Part shown: positions 24,790 to 37,715 of the stretch, one piece after another
Position numbering within the stretch: position 1 is the stretch's first letter
Layout of the letters: each line of letters begins with the position of its first letter
From: Ophiodon elongatus
Lineage: Eukaryota > Chordata > Actinopteri > Perciformes > Hexagrammidae
Assembly: GCA_016806645.1 (NCBI GenBank)
Contig: JACSYO010002173.1
Span: 1,319,501 to 1,383,500 of the forward strand
Reading direction: 5' to 3'
DNA length: 64,000 nucleotides
Notes under the pieces: model-generated
The model's database searches: none
Seen by the model: the letters and a program-made list of their open reading frames with translations, nothing else
What the model was told of the DNA's origin: nothing
Made by a program: the position numbers and the translations under genes

Positions 24790-25260
24790 AAAAAATAATC
24801 CTCAACACACAAGTACTGTATTAGCAAAAAGCTTCTACTATTACAAAGCTCACAGGAGAGGTGTAATTTGGCTCTCTCACTGATCCTGTGTCATCTATAA
24901 CAGAGAAGTCCATAGAGGTAATGTCTCACCATAAGCATAGAGGAATTCTCTGGTGGGGGTTTACTTATCATAGAGTCTTTCATGGACAGTATGAGCTGCT
25001 CTTCATTGTGTACGAGGGGGGAGGTTTATCTTATTTGGAAAAGTGAAGGGGGCCTGCCCTTATCTGTCAATAAACAGTAATTAGATTTTGTGGCCGATAG
25101 CGTCGATTGGTTTCTAATCTAGCTGTCGCCCTAGACGTGTGTAATTAAAATCCTGATTGATAAAGGGGCCCGCCCACGCCACCACTTTACCAGACCCTAC
25201 CCCCGACCCCTTCAAAACACAAACGAGAGAGATATGAAAGAAGGCCTGGGGAGAAAACTG
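24790..25260. promoter_or_regulatory. Candidate conserved noncoding element
   Basis: About 0.45 kb of unique DNA, especially 25.03-25.20 kb, with TAATTAAAATCCTGATTGAT and CTTATC/GATAAG motifs. No frame or repeat explains it. Confidence 0.35.
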
Positions 25261-25655
25261 CACTACTTATTGATCAGCTATATCTGCCTTCCTATCAATG
25301 CCCTTTTCCCACAATAGAGGGGCTAGTACAAAGGTTTCCTACGTAAAACTTCATAGCTAATCTTCATCCCGCAGATTTTTATCTACGCCTGAAAAATAAC
25401 ACCGAAACAACCAACATTTTACCCAGGAAAACAGAAATTTGGCTACTTGTGCTCGCAACAAAAAAAGAATGCATCTGTTTGTGTGAAATTCCCTTATTAA
25501 GATATTAAAACATGCTTACCAGTAATGAGGGAAAGCTTACTATAATTGTAATGCAATAAAGGAAAAACACCCTTTGGGCAATACCGAGATGAAAAAGGAA
25601 TGCATTTCATCTATTTCACTAATGGGCCTGTGAACACAAGAATGAGCTCCAGACA

Positions 25656-25778
25656 AACACACACACATGTACACAAGCATGCACACACACGCACGCACGC
25701 ACTCACACACACACACACACACGCACACACACATACACACACACACACAAACATACACACACACACACCCACACACAG
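25656..25778. repeat. Long imperfect (CA)n tract
   Basis: CA-rich run with CG and TA interruptions. All frames over it are repetitive H/T or C/V artefacts. Confidence 0.95.
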
Positions 25779-26315
25779 GTGAATGTGAAATGTGTATCAC
25801 GCATTACACAAATAAGGTAGTACCTTCAAGTCAGAGGACTCCCACAGAGAGTAGCCAGGCTGAAAGATGTTCAAAAACACTGCCTCCAGACTTCACTGTC
25901 ATCAGGGTCCATGCAGACAGACGATTCAGGAAGAAAGGCTACGTGCTGTCTTCAGTTCTGAAGTAAAAAGGGACAGTGAAGAAAGTGATATAGTGAGAGA
26001 GGAGAGCGGGACAGAGAAAACCCATCAGGTAAAGAGGCATCCAGCCAAGTGAGCATGCACGTTTAGCTGCTCCAGCCAGTGAACATCTCACCATCACCCA
26101 AACCTCAGACCGGCAGATAATCAGTCGTATTAAGTCAAATTTTGCCTGGTTGTCTGCAGGATTTTTTAAGCTGTGTAAACTGGGAGAGTGCAGGCCTGTG
26201 ACCTTTCCTGTCTGACACTGGTCACCTGCTGTCACGTGTGAGGGTTGACCCACGGCAGTGAATGATGGCTGCATACTCTTCTTCACCTCCCTCTGTGACA
26301 CATATGCACTGACAA

Positions 26316-26317
<2 letters not shown>

Positions 26318-26383
<66 letters not shown>
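26318..26383. repeat. (CA)n microsatellite
   Basis: Uninterrupted run of about 33 units. Confidence 0.97.
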
Positions 26384-26385
<2 letters not shown>

Positions 26386-26389
26386 TACC

Positions 26390-29300
26390 CACTGTGGAGT
26401 GAATAAACCTAAGCCTCTCACTCAACAGCACACCAAAGCTCCTAACAGATCAAGAACATAATAAATCACAAATTAGAAGTGTATGTATTTCGAGGGGGTG
26501 GACTTTCTAGAAAGCACTGGTCCAGTGCCTAATTTGATTCTTAATGGAAGGCAAAATTTCCAAAGGAAAACTTTCATTGTCCACAAAATGACTTTCCTTA
26601 GTTTTCACTTTCTTACACTGTGAGGGAGATTGAGTTTGATAAATGCTGTCAGTGCAGTGCCACTCCATGCATGGTGTACCTCATTTAACCCATTTCTGTA
26701 ATTCCTTCACTAAACAGGGATTATTAAATAGTTACCTAAACAAACGAAACATCGACTGAAAGAAAGTTCTCTTTTTAACTTCTTAACCAAAGATCTGGTG
26801 CATTACTTGTCTTATAAACATCTCATTTATAGAATAATGATTCAAGCCTTGACTGTATTAGTCGTTTCATACAGTCTACAGTAGGCTGGATTCATGAGTT
26901 ATTAGGATTTGTTCGACATTTTTATGTCTATATTTCAACATATATTTCTGTGTTGCAAAATACTAATTCAATTTTTTTATTTAAATCCACCTTACATAAT
27001 GAAAGTAAAATTCAGAAGCATTTCAAAATAAAAGTCTAATAATGTCATTCTTGTGGATACTGCACAGTGAGCTGTGTAGCTTGTAGCGAGCTTGTAGGAT
27101 TATGTGTTACGGTCTTGACCTTTGTCATGTTATTGCCCACCGTTTCCTTTCCTCTCCTTTCCTTTCCATCCAAGAAATATGTTATAATATTACAGGTAGT
27201 GAACAATTACAGCAACACCTGTACAATATAAAATACAGGAGCCCTGCAATTAAATATAATATATTTAATGAAGCAAAGAAACATTTTTGTTAAAAGTGTG
27301 TCAGTGATGTGTTGATGCAGCTCTTTTATGTTGTAATTCATTGCAAATAAAAAAAAATAGCACCTTTTTGTATAGGTAGTGGACACCTTAAATGCAAGCC
27401 AATACAACAACATTTTAAGATATTGCTGCGTTGGATTGCATTTTATACATTTTAAATTGAATCCATACCTCTCTGACTCACTCTCAGAGCTGATTAGGCA
27501 TTATAAATTAATATACTATAAACTGAAGGGTTGGATTACATGCTATTGTATTTACTTGGAATTACTGATACTGTGCTCCCTGTATGCTATCTCTAATAAA
27601 GTATAAACATACGTATAGGCCTAAATTTAAGAAAATGATCATCATCCATAACTAATTTCAAGTAAATTTTTACCCTTGAAAAACTTAGAAAGAAAGCTCC
27701 TGGATATAAAAAACCTTGTCTTGCGTGAATAAATGTGATTGGAGATCAGATTCCCCTTTAGATTCTTCTTAAGAATGTCTTCTCTCCTGATAATAGGGCC
27801 AGTTGCCCCTGTGGTGCCACAGCGGTGGAGTGACCTTGTCACCAGGGTGCCATGTGTCACAGTGGGGGGGCCCAGAGGTAGAGGATGGGGTGAACAGATC
27901 ATCTCCCTGCATGGTACCCCATGCCCTACCCTTCCTTCCCCACCACAGGCCCAGCACCAGAGAGGCCGGTGCAGGGAGAGGAGCAGCTCCAGGCTCTGGA
28001 GAACATGACTCCAATTAAGCTGTGGAAGCCTGGCTCACGCTCCACTGCCTCAGCCCAGTTATCCTACGCAGGAAGTAACACAGTAAACCCAGGGAGATGA
28101 CTCTGTTGGCATAGTCAAGATAGTCACTGAGAGAGTTGGATTCTGCTTTACAAACAATTTGCACTAGATAAGGACTCACTGGGCTCCATCAAGACACCAC
28201 AAAATGAAACTGAGTAGAAAAGCATCCATTTTTGCTAAAATTTTATCAATAGAAAAAATTAAACCAATAACCACAAGGAAAGAGCAACGACAAAAGAAAG
28301 CTTGTTTCCTGTTTTGAGAGCCCTGCAGAAAAAATGCGGAGAGTTAAGCACACAGTAATGGATGAGAGCGATTGAGAGGCCTCGTTTTCCCCTGTGATTA
28401 AAAATGTATGTTGCCACACGCAGCCTTTGGTGTGGAACTCTCCTGGAAAAGGAGCTGGTTAATATTCAGGCCCATGTCTGGCTAATGTCTTAAAGTGATA
28501 AATAGGAGGGGGTTGCTGCCGTTTGATTGTTCTTCACAGGCAGTCTGGGAGCAGCAGCACAGGGGGATTTAAGGTGGAGGAATCCTCTCAAAGCTCCTCA
28601 TTCATTCACTCTCAGACGCCCCATCATTAATTGGGCCTGTCGACATGACTCCTCTGTACCCAGGGCCACTGGCAGCTACCATGGTGGATGAGCTTTTTAA
28701 GACAGTTCAAAAGAGTCCTTGCCTCATGAAAGGCATTCAAATTACATGAAATTGCATTCATGTCAAGCCTTGCAGGCATTTTCATACAGTACACTGGCAT
28801 AATGTCTTGTTTTGTGCCCTGCATATCTGTGTGACTATATAATCGCTCTCCTGGGAGCAAATCACACTATAAAGAGTATTGCTTTAAAAACTATTAACAC
28901 ATAATGTTTCATTTTCCAAATGACTCTATACATATATACAGTAAATACAGCACTGTATGATGTCGAGGAAATGCGATTCAGTTCACTGTAATGTAAACAT
29001 ATCAATATTTTCGAATTAAAATTAGTAGCATTATATACCCAAGAGTAACTGATTCCCATAATGAACAAATTTAGTTTTTTGCAAAACAGAATGAAATATT
29101 CCTGATGAAAACCTAAAAGTTCACAGGGAGTCAATATTAATATCACTGCATATAAAGATTGAATGTACAGTATTTGGAGCTGCTTGGAAGGAAGCTTCAT
29201 AAATTGGTTGAAGCATTAAATGTAGACCAGATGTATCTGGATAATCTTTACCCAAAGTGAAAAAAGAGACCTCAGATCAAGTATATGAATGGCTGTTTCA

Positions 29301-32300
29301 CACAGGCGTTATAACTGAAATAATAGAACATCCAAATAGGTAGCTGAACCACAACATGTGTAGCAGCAGTGATCCCTTTGGCACAGAATCCACTTTGACA
29401 GTTATCTTCCTGCTCTGTGTAAGTATAGCTATGCAGGACAAGGTGAGTCCAGCCTTCAAAACTTTGTGATTTCTACTTATGTGTAGTTGGAAGGTGATAG
29501 CAGAAGGTGGCCAGATTTGGTTCATGATGTCAACCATGTGATACTTTAGTATTTATAACCATTAGAGGCTGTATATATGTCATGAAGTACAGCGGGCTCT
29601 TTTTCAGGGTGGGCATTGGCCTACTTCACTTCTATCCTTGTCTGACTGTTTCTACATGCTAGGACCAATAACCCCTTCTTTGGGAGTAACACTTTACCTC
29701 ATACTTTAAGGGAATCCTAGCTGATGTTGGTGATCTTCATTAGTTTTTACACTTATTCAAAAAATATGTTTGGTATTCAAAGGCACTGATTCTCAGGCCA
29801 CACTTGCTCACTGGACTTGGCCTTGTACAATAAAGCCATCACATGTGTAGCAGAGATCACAGCACAGGCCTGGAATTGATTGCTGTTTACAAAGAGGCCA
29901 TCACACACAGTTTTTAGTTCAGGCCACCAATGATCAGTCAAACTAACTCTTGCGTTGTCATTCTACAATATGTCTTTTTTCATGCTCCTGAAAGTATTCG
30001 CAGTCTCACTTTTTCTCACTCTTTAAATATTTCCCTATCTATTGCAATCACACTCATACAGTATCATCCCATTATTTTTCCCCTCCTCCTCTCCCTGTCG
30101 TGGAAGTGGTTTCTGTTATGGCAGTGGGGAAGGCTACCCGCAGCGGGAGAGATCCTAATTAACAGCCTATTCATTTGTGTGGAGCGGAGGGCTCCTGCTT
30201 TCTGAGCACTTGTTTTATGGTGGCGCTAGGGAGCCCTGTCCAGGGATTTGGAGGGGGATAATTGCCTTTGCCGCAGGCTGCAGTAATCTGGTCGGCTAAT
30301 TCATTATTTTAATAAGTTAGCTTCTCCTCGGGGGTGTGCTAGCTGCGCTGCGCCTCAAACCTTGGTGGTGCACCTCGTTATTGTGGCGCTCTTTTACACT
30401 GCCGCCCGCACGGGGTTAATAACTGTTATTAGCCTCTCTCCTCAGCCTGCAATTTCTCGTTTAACTGGGGCGATTCAAACGAAACCTTTGCGAGCGTCTA
30501 ATAATCAACCTCTCTGGAACCAGGGGTAATCCCTATGAAGGGGTCCATATAGAGGAGAGGGGTAATGGATGCAATTGCCTGAGTGCCTTTCCCTCCGCTC
30601 CTTTCATTATGGCTCCTGATGTTGTTTTTGTTGTTGATGCTTCTGCTGTTTCTGTTGTTTTTCCTCAATTCCTCCAAAATCATTTGAGGGAAGCAATGTT
30701 TGACTTGAGCAAGGGAAATGGATCAGATTTACACATACAAATAAGATGATCATTAGGTTTGCGTAACTAATGGCTTCATTTAGGCCATAATCTTCCATCT
30801 CTCTAATAGGCTATGCAGTCAGTGGCATGTGTGCATGTCTCTGTGTAGAGGCAGGTTTAATGACTCCGGTGCAGTCAGACATTTTGTGCATTGGCTGATT
30901 AAAAATCATGTTGTTTCAACAGGAAGGGAATAAAGAAAGGGCTTCATGAATAGACGTATTTGAAAAATCCAATATTGGAGATGGTGACGGCTAGATGTTT
31001 GAAGGAACCTGTAGTTAAAATCAAATTATGAATACAGCACAAAGTGGTTAAATGGTTTGTAATGCGCCTATTGGATACATTATTTCACTCTGTGACGTAA
31101 AGAGATATTCTCATTCACTTTTGAGAGAAAATACAATGTAGACAAGACAATCCTATTATGTGTCCCTAGATATCTCTTTGCCTCTGCCAATGACAAAGTC
31201 CGTCACTTTGGCTAAGGAAGAGAAAACATTCGGACTGTCTTTAACAGTGAAGTTATACACAGAGGAACTCCAAATGTTCTGGCTGTGGAGGCCATTTGCA
31301 CTTCAAAAACTGCATATTTAGCAATTTGAACAAATGCATGTATGCTTTCACCACTAACTGTATCTTATTTACAATCCATCTTGAGTGTTTGGTATCCTCT
31401 GTACACTCTGGAGAGTGCAGGCCTCAGTCCATATGCTCTGTGTGGCTTATGTTCCATCCTGTAGACTGGCTTGTTTAGCTGTCATCATGCTGTGACCTGC
31501 CAGCCACTGTGAAATGAGCTCCTGGATATTAAAGAGGCTATCGGTTCATCTGTACTTAACCATAGTGGAGTGACACATCACATGGCCCTGGGCCCTGTAA
31601 AGGAGAGGAGCAATAACATCGAGGGTGGAAAATGTTGAAAAGAGGAAGGCCATATTCTGCGGTCAGTCATAAGACTGAAAGAACAACATGTCCACCATGC
31701 TTTCTCATCAGCCCAACAACAAGCTTTTAAATCACCTGACGCATTGCACAATGTTTATCCAAGAATGTGACAGTCTGCAAATGGCCCTGCATGATCATTT
31801 AGCACTTTTATCTGTATCTTAAAGTTAAACCTTCTCTTAGCCACGGCCCCTTCTGCACACAGTAGTGGCGGTTGTGCTTCATAAAGTACGCACATGATAG
31901 TAAATGACCTGGTTCACTATTAACTATTACCTACTTAATGTCCTTCCTGGCTTGCCACATGTGGAGCTTTGGCCTCTGGGGCTGCCTGGGGCTCGTTCAG
32001 GGCCATGGCTTTTCAAAGCCCACACTGCCATCTGCTAGACCAGCGGCCCTGCTCCCCTTCCAAGGCTGGTGTGGCTGCAGCTGGGACAGCAGAGGCCTGC
32101 GACTGTCCCACACCCAGGTGTTTACCACAACTTCATGCATATGGATTCACAGATCGCTATAGATAAATGCTCTGCTATGTGGACAGTATTGCAAAAAGCA
32201 ATTTGTGCACAGGAAGGAGTTTTCTTATTGATTTTCTTCCTCTTATGGATATACTGTATCTAATTTTGACACTCTTCTGTGTGAGGCAGTATTGATCAAT

Positions 32301-33330
32301 GATATCAGCTGATATTTTTTGAAGAATTGCTGGAGTGGCATACAGCCCAGCAGCCCTGCCCACCTTAAAGCCGCTCAACTTAGCATGACTGGCTTCTAAT
32401 GAGTGGTCCCTCCTCTCATCACACAATCCTGAGTCCCCCCTCCTGCATTCATCAATTCTCATTAGGGAAAATCATCATGTGGAATACCAACTTTTGGCCA
32501 ATATTCATCACTGTCAGCCCTCATCCATAGCAGCACAATGACAGACGCAGGATCTGGGAGTGCCTAAGTAGCACTGACTTAGCTCTTTTATTCCCTAATC
32601 TCACCCTCAGTGCTTGTGGAGCCCAAGCAACTCTCTGCAGTGCACACTCCCTGACAGCAATTACTTTATGCAAAAAGAGTGGAGGAGTTCAGTGAGTGGC
32701 GTGAGTGAGAATAAGCCTCCACAGAACTCTGGCTGTTAGCAGGCTGCAGCATTCCAAGAGGACCAGCTAACTTCCCATGGGCACTAAAGGGCAGCGAGGA
32801 GGGAGGAGAGATAGCAGTGGACATCTTTGTTGCGCTATGACAGGGATCTTGTTGTGACATCGTCCATCTAGGCATCATTCATAAACTGCTTCTGTAAAAT
32901 TCTTACATAATTATATAGATCTATATATTGTACTCATACCAAATAGACATCCTCCGAAAAACAAACGTAGCACTGTGAGCACATTTTATACTTGACTGGG
33001 ACAAACAGCGAACCTGGCTTTGTCCAAAAATAACGAAACATAGCTACCAAACCACCACAAAAAATGACACATTGTGTATTTTTTTTGGGGGGGATGTGGG
33101 TTGCCAGACCATTTCTTAGCTTTGAAAGCTGAGGTTGCCAGGTAACCAGCATAGACTATGGGACATTACTGTGACCGGCCCAGAAATAGTATACCACATA
33201 ACCCTCCATACAACCGTAAGTTTTTTGTTTTTTAACACTTCAGTTTTTGAACGGAAATAACAACGAGATATAATGTGTGTATAATGTGTGTAAGCTTTAG
33301 AGTTGCTGGTTGGCGTATTTTGTGACATTT
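26390..33330. other. Noncoding tract with several enhancer-like blocks
   Basis: No exon is supported. AT-rich at 26.7-27.7 kb. Unique GC-balanced blocks occur at about 27.8-28.6 kb and 30.1-30.6 kb, and further mixed sequence at 31.4-32.8 kb. The frames at 27739-28008 and 31938-32166 lack splice context and domains. Confidence 0.65.
30110..30620. promoter_or_regulatory. Candidate conserved noncoding element
   Basis: Half a kilobase of unique, moderately GC-rich sequence packed with TAATTAACAG, GCTAATTCATTATTTTAAT, GGTTAATAACTGTTATTAG and TCTAATAATCAACC-type motifs and with several CpGs. It is the most enhancer-like block in the window. No coding potential is visible on either strand. Confidence 0.4.
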
Positions 33331-33337
33331 GGACAGT

Positions 33338-33497
33338 ACCAGGCTAGTCCGTTTCCAGTCTTTATGTTAAACTCAGCTAAATGGATGCTGGCTCGAGCTA
33401 CATGTTTATTGTACAGACAAGAGAGCGGTATTGATCTTTGCACCTTTAACTCTTGGCAATAAAGCAAATACAAAAATGGCAAACTATTCCTTTAAAT
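33338..33497 (+). mobile_element. Teleost short interspersed DNA element, copy 1 (MITE-like, 3' end)
   Basis: I recognise the series TTTCCAGTCTTTATG, GCTGGCTCGAGCTACAT, TACAGACAAGAGAG and the terminal CAAACTATTCCTTTAA from a very common fish repeat. The terminal TTAA is compatible with TTAA target-site insertion (piggyBac-like), which is inference. The left end is not delimited. Confidence 0.65.
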
Positions 33498-33499
33498 CA

Positions 33500-34670
33500 A
33501 GCCTGCAGTTTTTTTCCACCCATTGGTCCGTCTATTCTTTAGGAGCTTATCTACGTCACCGACAGATTGCCTTCGCCAGCAATGTGTTCCCCCTCCTGTA
33601 AAAATAGCTTGTGCGTGTCATTCTCCTAACGGCAGTAGGATCAATACATTCATTCCCATTTTAGCTGCTCTGCCCCTTTGCCCACCCACGCCCAAGAATA
33701 GGACAGCTTGCAAAACCCAGCCGCCATGTCAGCTAATCACAGCCCTATTGCTTCAGTCATTCGTGCCCCATCGTTGGCCCACAACGGCTGCCTGCCCAGC
33801 GCAGCTAGAGATTTTACCCAGAGGTCAGTGGGCTGGCCAGCCTGTCTCAGTCCAAATTCCCCTCCTGCCAGGTGGATCAGAGGGAGGCTAGTGGTTCGCT
33901 TCACCGCTGAGAAAATGAGATCACACTGCCACAATAGGGGGGCTGCCTTTGGAAGACCTTCATTCCAGGCTACAAGATAATAGCGGAAAACCATTTGCAT
34001 CAACCAAGGGGACATTATAATAAATCAGACACCATGATAAATTCTCTTAATGCTTGGCACTAACAGGTGTTAACTGACTCTAAATTATTATCATGTAGCA
34101 GCAGCTACAGAGCTAAAGAAGGCCTGCGTTTTGTTATGAAAATCTAAATTATACAGTTATGCATTTCACAGCCAATGTTGGGTCTATTTTTGACCATTGT
34201 GGCTCGCAACATTGCATGATTTTACCTTTTGTGAGAGTTGCATCAGTAATTAATGCAGCCTCTGTGTACCCTTCGCAAGTTTCCTCTTAAAGAAAATGCC
34301 ACATCTGTATCAATAGATAGAAAAACTTGAATACCGACATATACATGTATATATACATACGCACACACTAGCGGATAAAGATTGCATTGTGGAACCTTGG
34401 CGGGCAACATATGATGGCCTGAGGCGGTGTCTCAGTGGTTGAGCCATGAGTCACTTACCTCAGGGCTGCCAGCAAAATCATAAACAAACAGCATTCCTCC
34501 TCTCCAGGGAAGCATTCAAGAAAACTCATTCAATATAAAGTGTTCACAGTGATAAAACTGTTATTAACATTGATATTGTTTACTGTGAATATTGGGGTAC
34601 ATCAGTACATAACATGTAGTTAAGTTCAATGGATGCAATTAATGTAGGAACAATAGATAACAAAAACAGG
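33500..34670. other. Noncoding tract between mobile elements
   Basis: Unique DNA, including an octamer ATTTGCAT at 33993-34000 and AT-rich sequence at 34.0-34.35 kb. The frames at 33523-33891 and 33708-33980 show no domain. Confidence 0.65.
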
Positions 34671-34680
34671 TAATGCTGAA

Positions 34681-34770
34681 GCTGTTAACCTCTGTTTCCA
34701 GTGTTTATGCTAAGCTAATCTAATCTTGTAGCTGTATATTTAAATAAGCATGTTGAACTATTCCTTTAAG
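34681..34770 (+). mobile_element. Same short DNA element, copy 2 (deleted)
   Basis: Shares CTGTTTCCAGTGTTTATGCT, GCTAATCTAATC and the terminus GAACTATTCCTTTAA with the 33.4-kb copy, but with an internal deletion. Confidence 0.6.
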
Positions 34771-34997
34771 ATCTGAACTGATCTGATATCCCTGTGGCAT
34801 CTTATTGAAATGAGTTAGGGAACATCTTGGGATTGTAGTTGCAAGCGCACAAAGGGAGGTTTCCACCACAACCATAACAGCTGTGACCATGTCCAGGAAA
34901 TGTGCTACACCACATACAAACAAATGGTAGTTTGGCTTTCTTGAGGAAATTGTACTTTCTTTATTCTTGTTGTTCTGGGTTTGAACTCTCATGGTTG

Positions 34998-35054
34998 AAT
35001 GCACTTATTGTTTGGATAAAAGCGTCTGCTAAATGAAATGTAATGTAATGTAAT
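34998..35054 (+). mobile_element. 3' tail of a UnaL2-like LINE or its partner SINE
   Basis: The sequence TTTGGATAAAAGCGTCTGCT followed by AAATG and tandem TGTAA pentamers is the hallmark 3' end that L2-clade fish LINEs and their SINEs share for reverse-transcriptase recognition. Only the tail is recognisable; the body upstream is too decayed or truncated. Confidence 0.75.
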
Positions 35055-35059
35055 ACAGA

Positions 35060-37050
35060 TAGATACACACACATACATATCATTTGACACAGGTCCTTTT
35101 TTACGATTGCATATGCGTCCCGGAAAAATCAGTGTACAGTCACATACTGATACACCCTTGGACCTCACCCAAGCCCTTCATCTCTCAGCAATATAAAGCA
35201 CCTGAACTTTTTCTTGGTGTGATAGATGGATGGCAGAATATCCCTGAGGGACTGGTGATTAAACAGGAAGTAGAGAGAGTCACTGAGCCGACCAGGAGCT
35301 AGCTGACCCCTCCTTCTCGGCCGCCCAACGATCTGCTGCTACAAAGACTAGAGGAGAGGAGAGAAAGAATGAAAGGGAGCCATAGATTATCAATAAAGTC
35401 AATGCGGCATTGTGTTACACGTGCCCTCTGACCTAAGCAGGGTTCCTAGCTCTGATATCTTTATTGTGACAGGACTATTGGAGGAGGCAGTCATCATTTA
35501 TCTGTATTTGACAATTAGATGTGTGCTTATCAGGGTTTTTCTTTTCGTTCAACAATGTTCTGATTAGAGTGTTTGAGAATTATTAACTAGCTTACCACTG
35601 AACCATATCACATAATAATCATCTGATATTTTCCTCATCAGGTAATCTATTTTTTTTCCACACAAAGGGATTTAGAAATAGCAAAACACATACATATGTA
35701 GATTTTTGTTTTCACATACTTGATTTTTGTATTTTCTGACATATTTATGACAATGTCTCATTTATATTAAACTGTCACATTAGTATGCAAATTATTCAAA
35801 AATGATCTTGCATTCACTTTATCAAAGCATTATCTCTTCATACCTAATTAGAATTCTAGTCACAGTCAATGAAAAGCTTGTTTTAACATATGCCATATCA
35901 CCACTGCTTCTATACAGGATAATGCCACTGAGCTGAAATCTGCTTTAGACCTGCTACTTTAATTCATCTCCAGCATTCCATGTTTAATTTTTAGCCTTGG
36001 CTGCCCACAGAGACTTTAACCCTTTCTACTGTCTCATTTTAATCGGATGCTTTTTTGTTAAATGTTTAACTTAAATGGGGAGCCTCATAAATATTCCAAA
36101 TCACTCGTCCTGTGTTTGATGAGGAAATGAGCCTCGTACCCGCCGTGATTCCCCAGGCAGGCAGGAAGGGGGAAAAAAAGCCCTACAACTTAACTCTTGG
36201 AACTAGACCTGTGCGCCGCTCTGACAGCCTACATTAGCAGGCTGCAAATTGTTTTAACAATGTGAGGGCCGCCTTTGTGTCGAGATAATGATGATATCTC
36301 TTTTCTGTGGCGCTACATGCTACTGAGGTAATCATAAAGGTCTCTACTGTCATCACTGCCTGAAAGCGCCTTTCATAGTCTAAAGGGACAACAGCTTGTG
36401 CTGAATATGAATTTAACTGCTCCATGATAGACTTTACATGTAGCATGATGATCTCAGGTGATGTCGTAGCATGTTCTCAGGCTGGTTTTGATATCTGTTG
36501 AAGGGAATTTTGTCGAGATAATTTTCCAAGACTAACACTGGTGACAGTTGTGCACACAGAAATAGTTAATATCGTAGCTCCCAAGCAAAGGTCAAGCAGG
36601 TCTGACCTTTGAGTTAGTCGGATAGGCCAAGGCCTGTTTCAGAGTTTCTCTCTTTTTCTGTCTGTCTTTCCCTCCCGTGGCTCTGTGGTCATTAATCTTC
36701 CACACAGGTGCTGAGGACTCCTGACCCTCTGCTCCACTTCCTCCATTAGCACCATGACAGCTCCACTGTAAGGTTCATATACCCAACCGTATTTCCATCC
36801 CTCTTCTACCACACCACTTCATCTGGTCTGGGAACTAAAATTCACTGCGTCCGCTTCACTCCTCAGAAGTTCAATTACACTTGTTTCAGTGCAGCTTTAT
36901 CATCCAGTCACAGCGTATAGAAATTCAGATTTTAAAAAAAATGTCCACGCTATTGGCTTGGCCAATATGTTTTAGTTTTACCACTGTTTTGCCATTTTGA
37001 ATGGTGGCAATTTGAGGGCATTTTTTATATAGTTTGGTAAAGAGTTACAC
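35060..37050. other. Noncoding tract with nuclear receptor and SOX-type motifs
   Basis: Unique sequence without exons. A candidate conserved block at 36.05-36.45 kb includes the inverted SOX-type pair ATTGTT-TT-AACAAT (36248-36261). A composite AGGTCA palindrome lies at 36586-36611. Confidence 0.65.
36586..36611. promoter_or_regulatory. Composite nuclear receptor element
   Basis: CAAAGGTCA and TGACCTTTG form a perfect 9-bp inverted repeat around an 8-base spacer. The spacer itself supplies AGGTC, making AGGTCA-AGC-AGGTCT (a DR3-like arrangement). Such clusters bind RXR partners or monomeric orphan receptors. Confidence 0.45.
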
Positions 37051-37061
37051 AGAGAGGGGGG

Positions 37062-37430
37062 CGATAACTGAAAAGGCTCTGTCACCCCAGGTCCGGCGCT
37101 TGGTCCTCGAGACTTGCAGGAGGTTGGCATCAGCAAGTTGAGGCATCAGGAAGGGAGCGGGCTGGCAGAGGAGGTTAGTGAGAAGGGGGCTTGAGGGAGG
37201 GGATGGGAGGGTTGGGGGGGAAACCAGGTTGTTGAGGGCCTTGTAGGTTGAGTAGAAACTTGAAGTTCATCTTGTGTTTAACCGGGAGCCAGTGGAGGTC
37301 ATGGAGGACTGGGCTGATGTGATCACTTTACTGGGAGGCGAGCAGCAGAGTTCTGTACTTACTGGAGTTTATTTAGGACTTTGTTGATGGCAGCATAGAG
37401 GATGCTGTTGAAGTAGTCAAGCCTGGATGT
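37062..37430 (-). mobile_element. Decayed L2/Rex-like non-LTR retrotransposon, end of the reverse transcriptase ORF
   Basis: Read on the minus strand in pieces, the segment gives SRLDYFNSILYAAINK, then a stop, VQNSAARLP, SPVLHDLHWLPVK and further on SRTKRRTWGDRAFSVIAP. These match, in order, the conserved C-terminal blocks of fish L2/CR1/Rex-type reverse transcriptases (SRLDYCNSLLY, QNSAARL, LHWLPV, GDRAFS). Stops and frame changes interrupt it, so it is a dead fragment. Confidence 0.88.
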
Positions 37431-37435
37431 TACCA

Positions 37436-37535
37436 ATGTAAAAGTAAAGTACTCATTATGCAGCAGAATGGGCCCAGTCAGAGTATATTGTTATAATGTA
37501 TTACATTAATTTGTTATTATTACTTGCATACATGT
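37436..37535 (+). mobile_element. Fragment of a common teleost nonautonomous DNA element
   Basis: Contains AAAAGTAAAGTACTCATTATG, CAGAATGGGCCCAGTCAGAG and following AT-rich sequence shared with the longer copies near 44.7 and 59 kb. It abuts the LINE fragment. Confidence 0.55.
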
Positions 37536-37715
37536 ATAGGATGCATTTTAAAGGTAATCACCAATTGCAGCTGGATAATCGTAGCACGATCTTAGAAAAC
37601 AAAACAAGAAAAGTATTTAATTATTGGAGCACATTTTGCTTTCTCTTGTGAACTACAGTGTGAATGAGGTCATGCAGCGCATGTTTTGCCATTTTAGTAA
37701 AAAAATGTTAAGTAT

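Noticed and set aside
25939..26421. 160-codon minus-strand frame
   Set aside because: A third of it is the (CA)n repeat read as Cys-Val; the rest has no domain.
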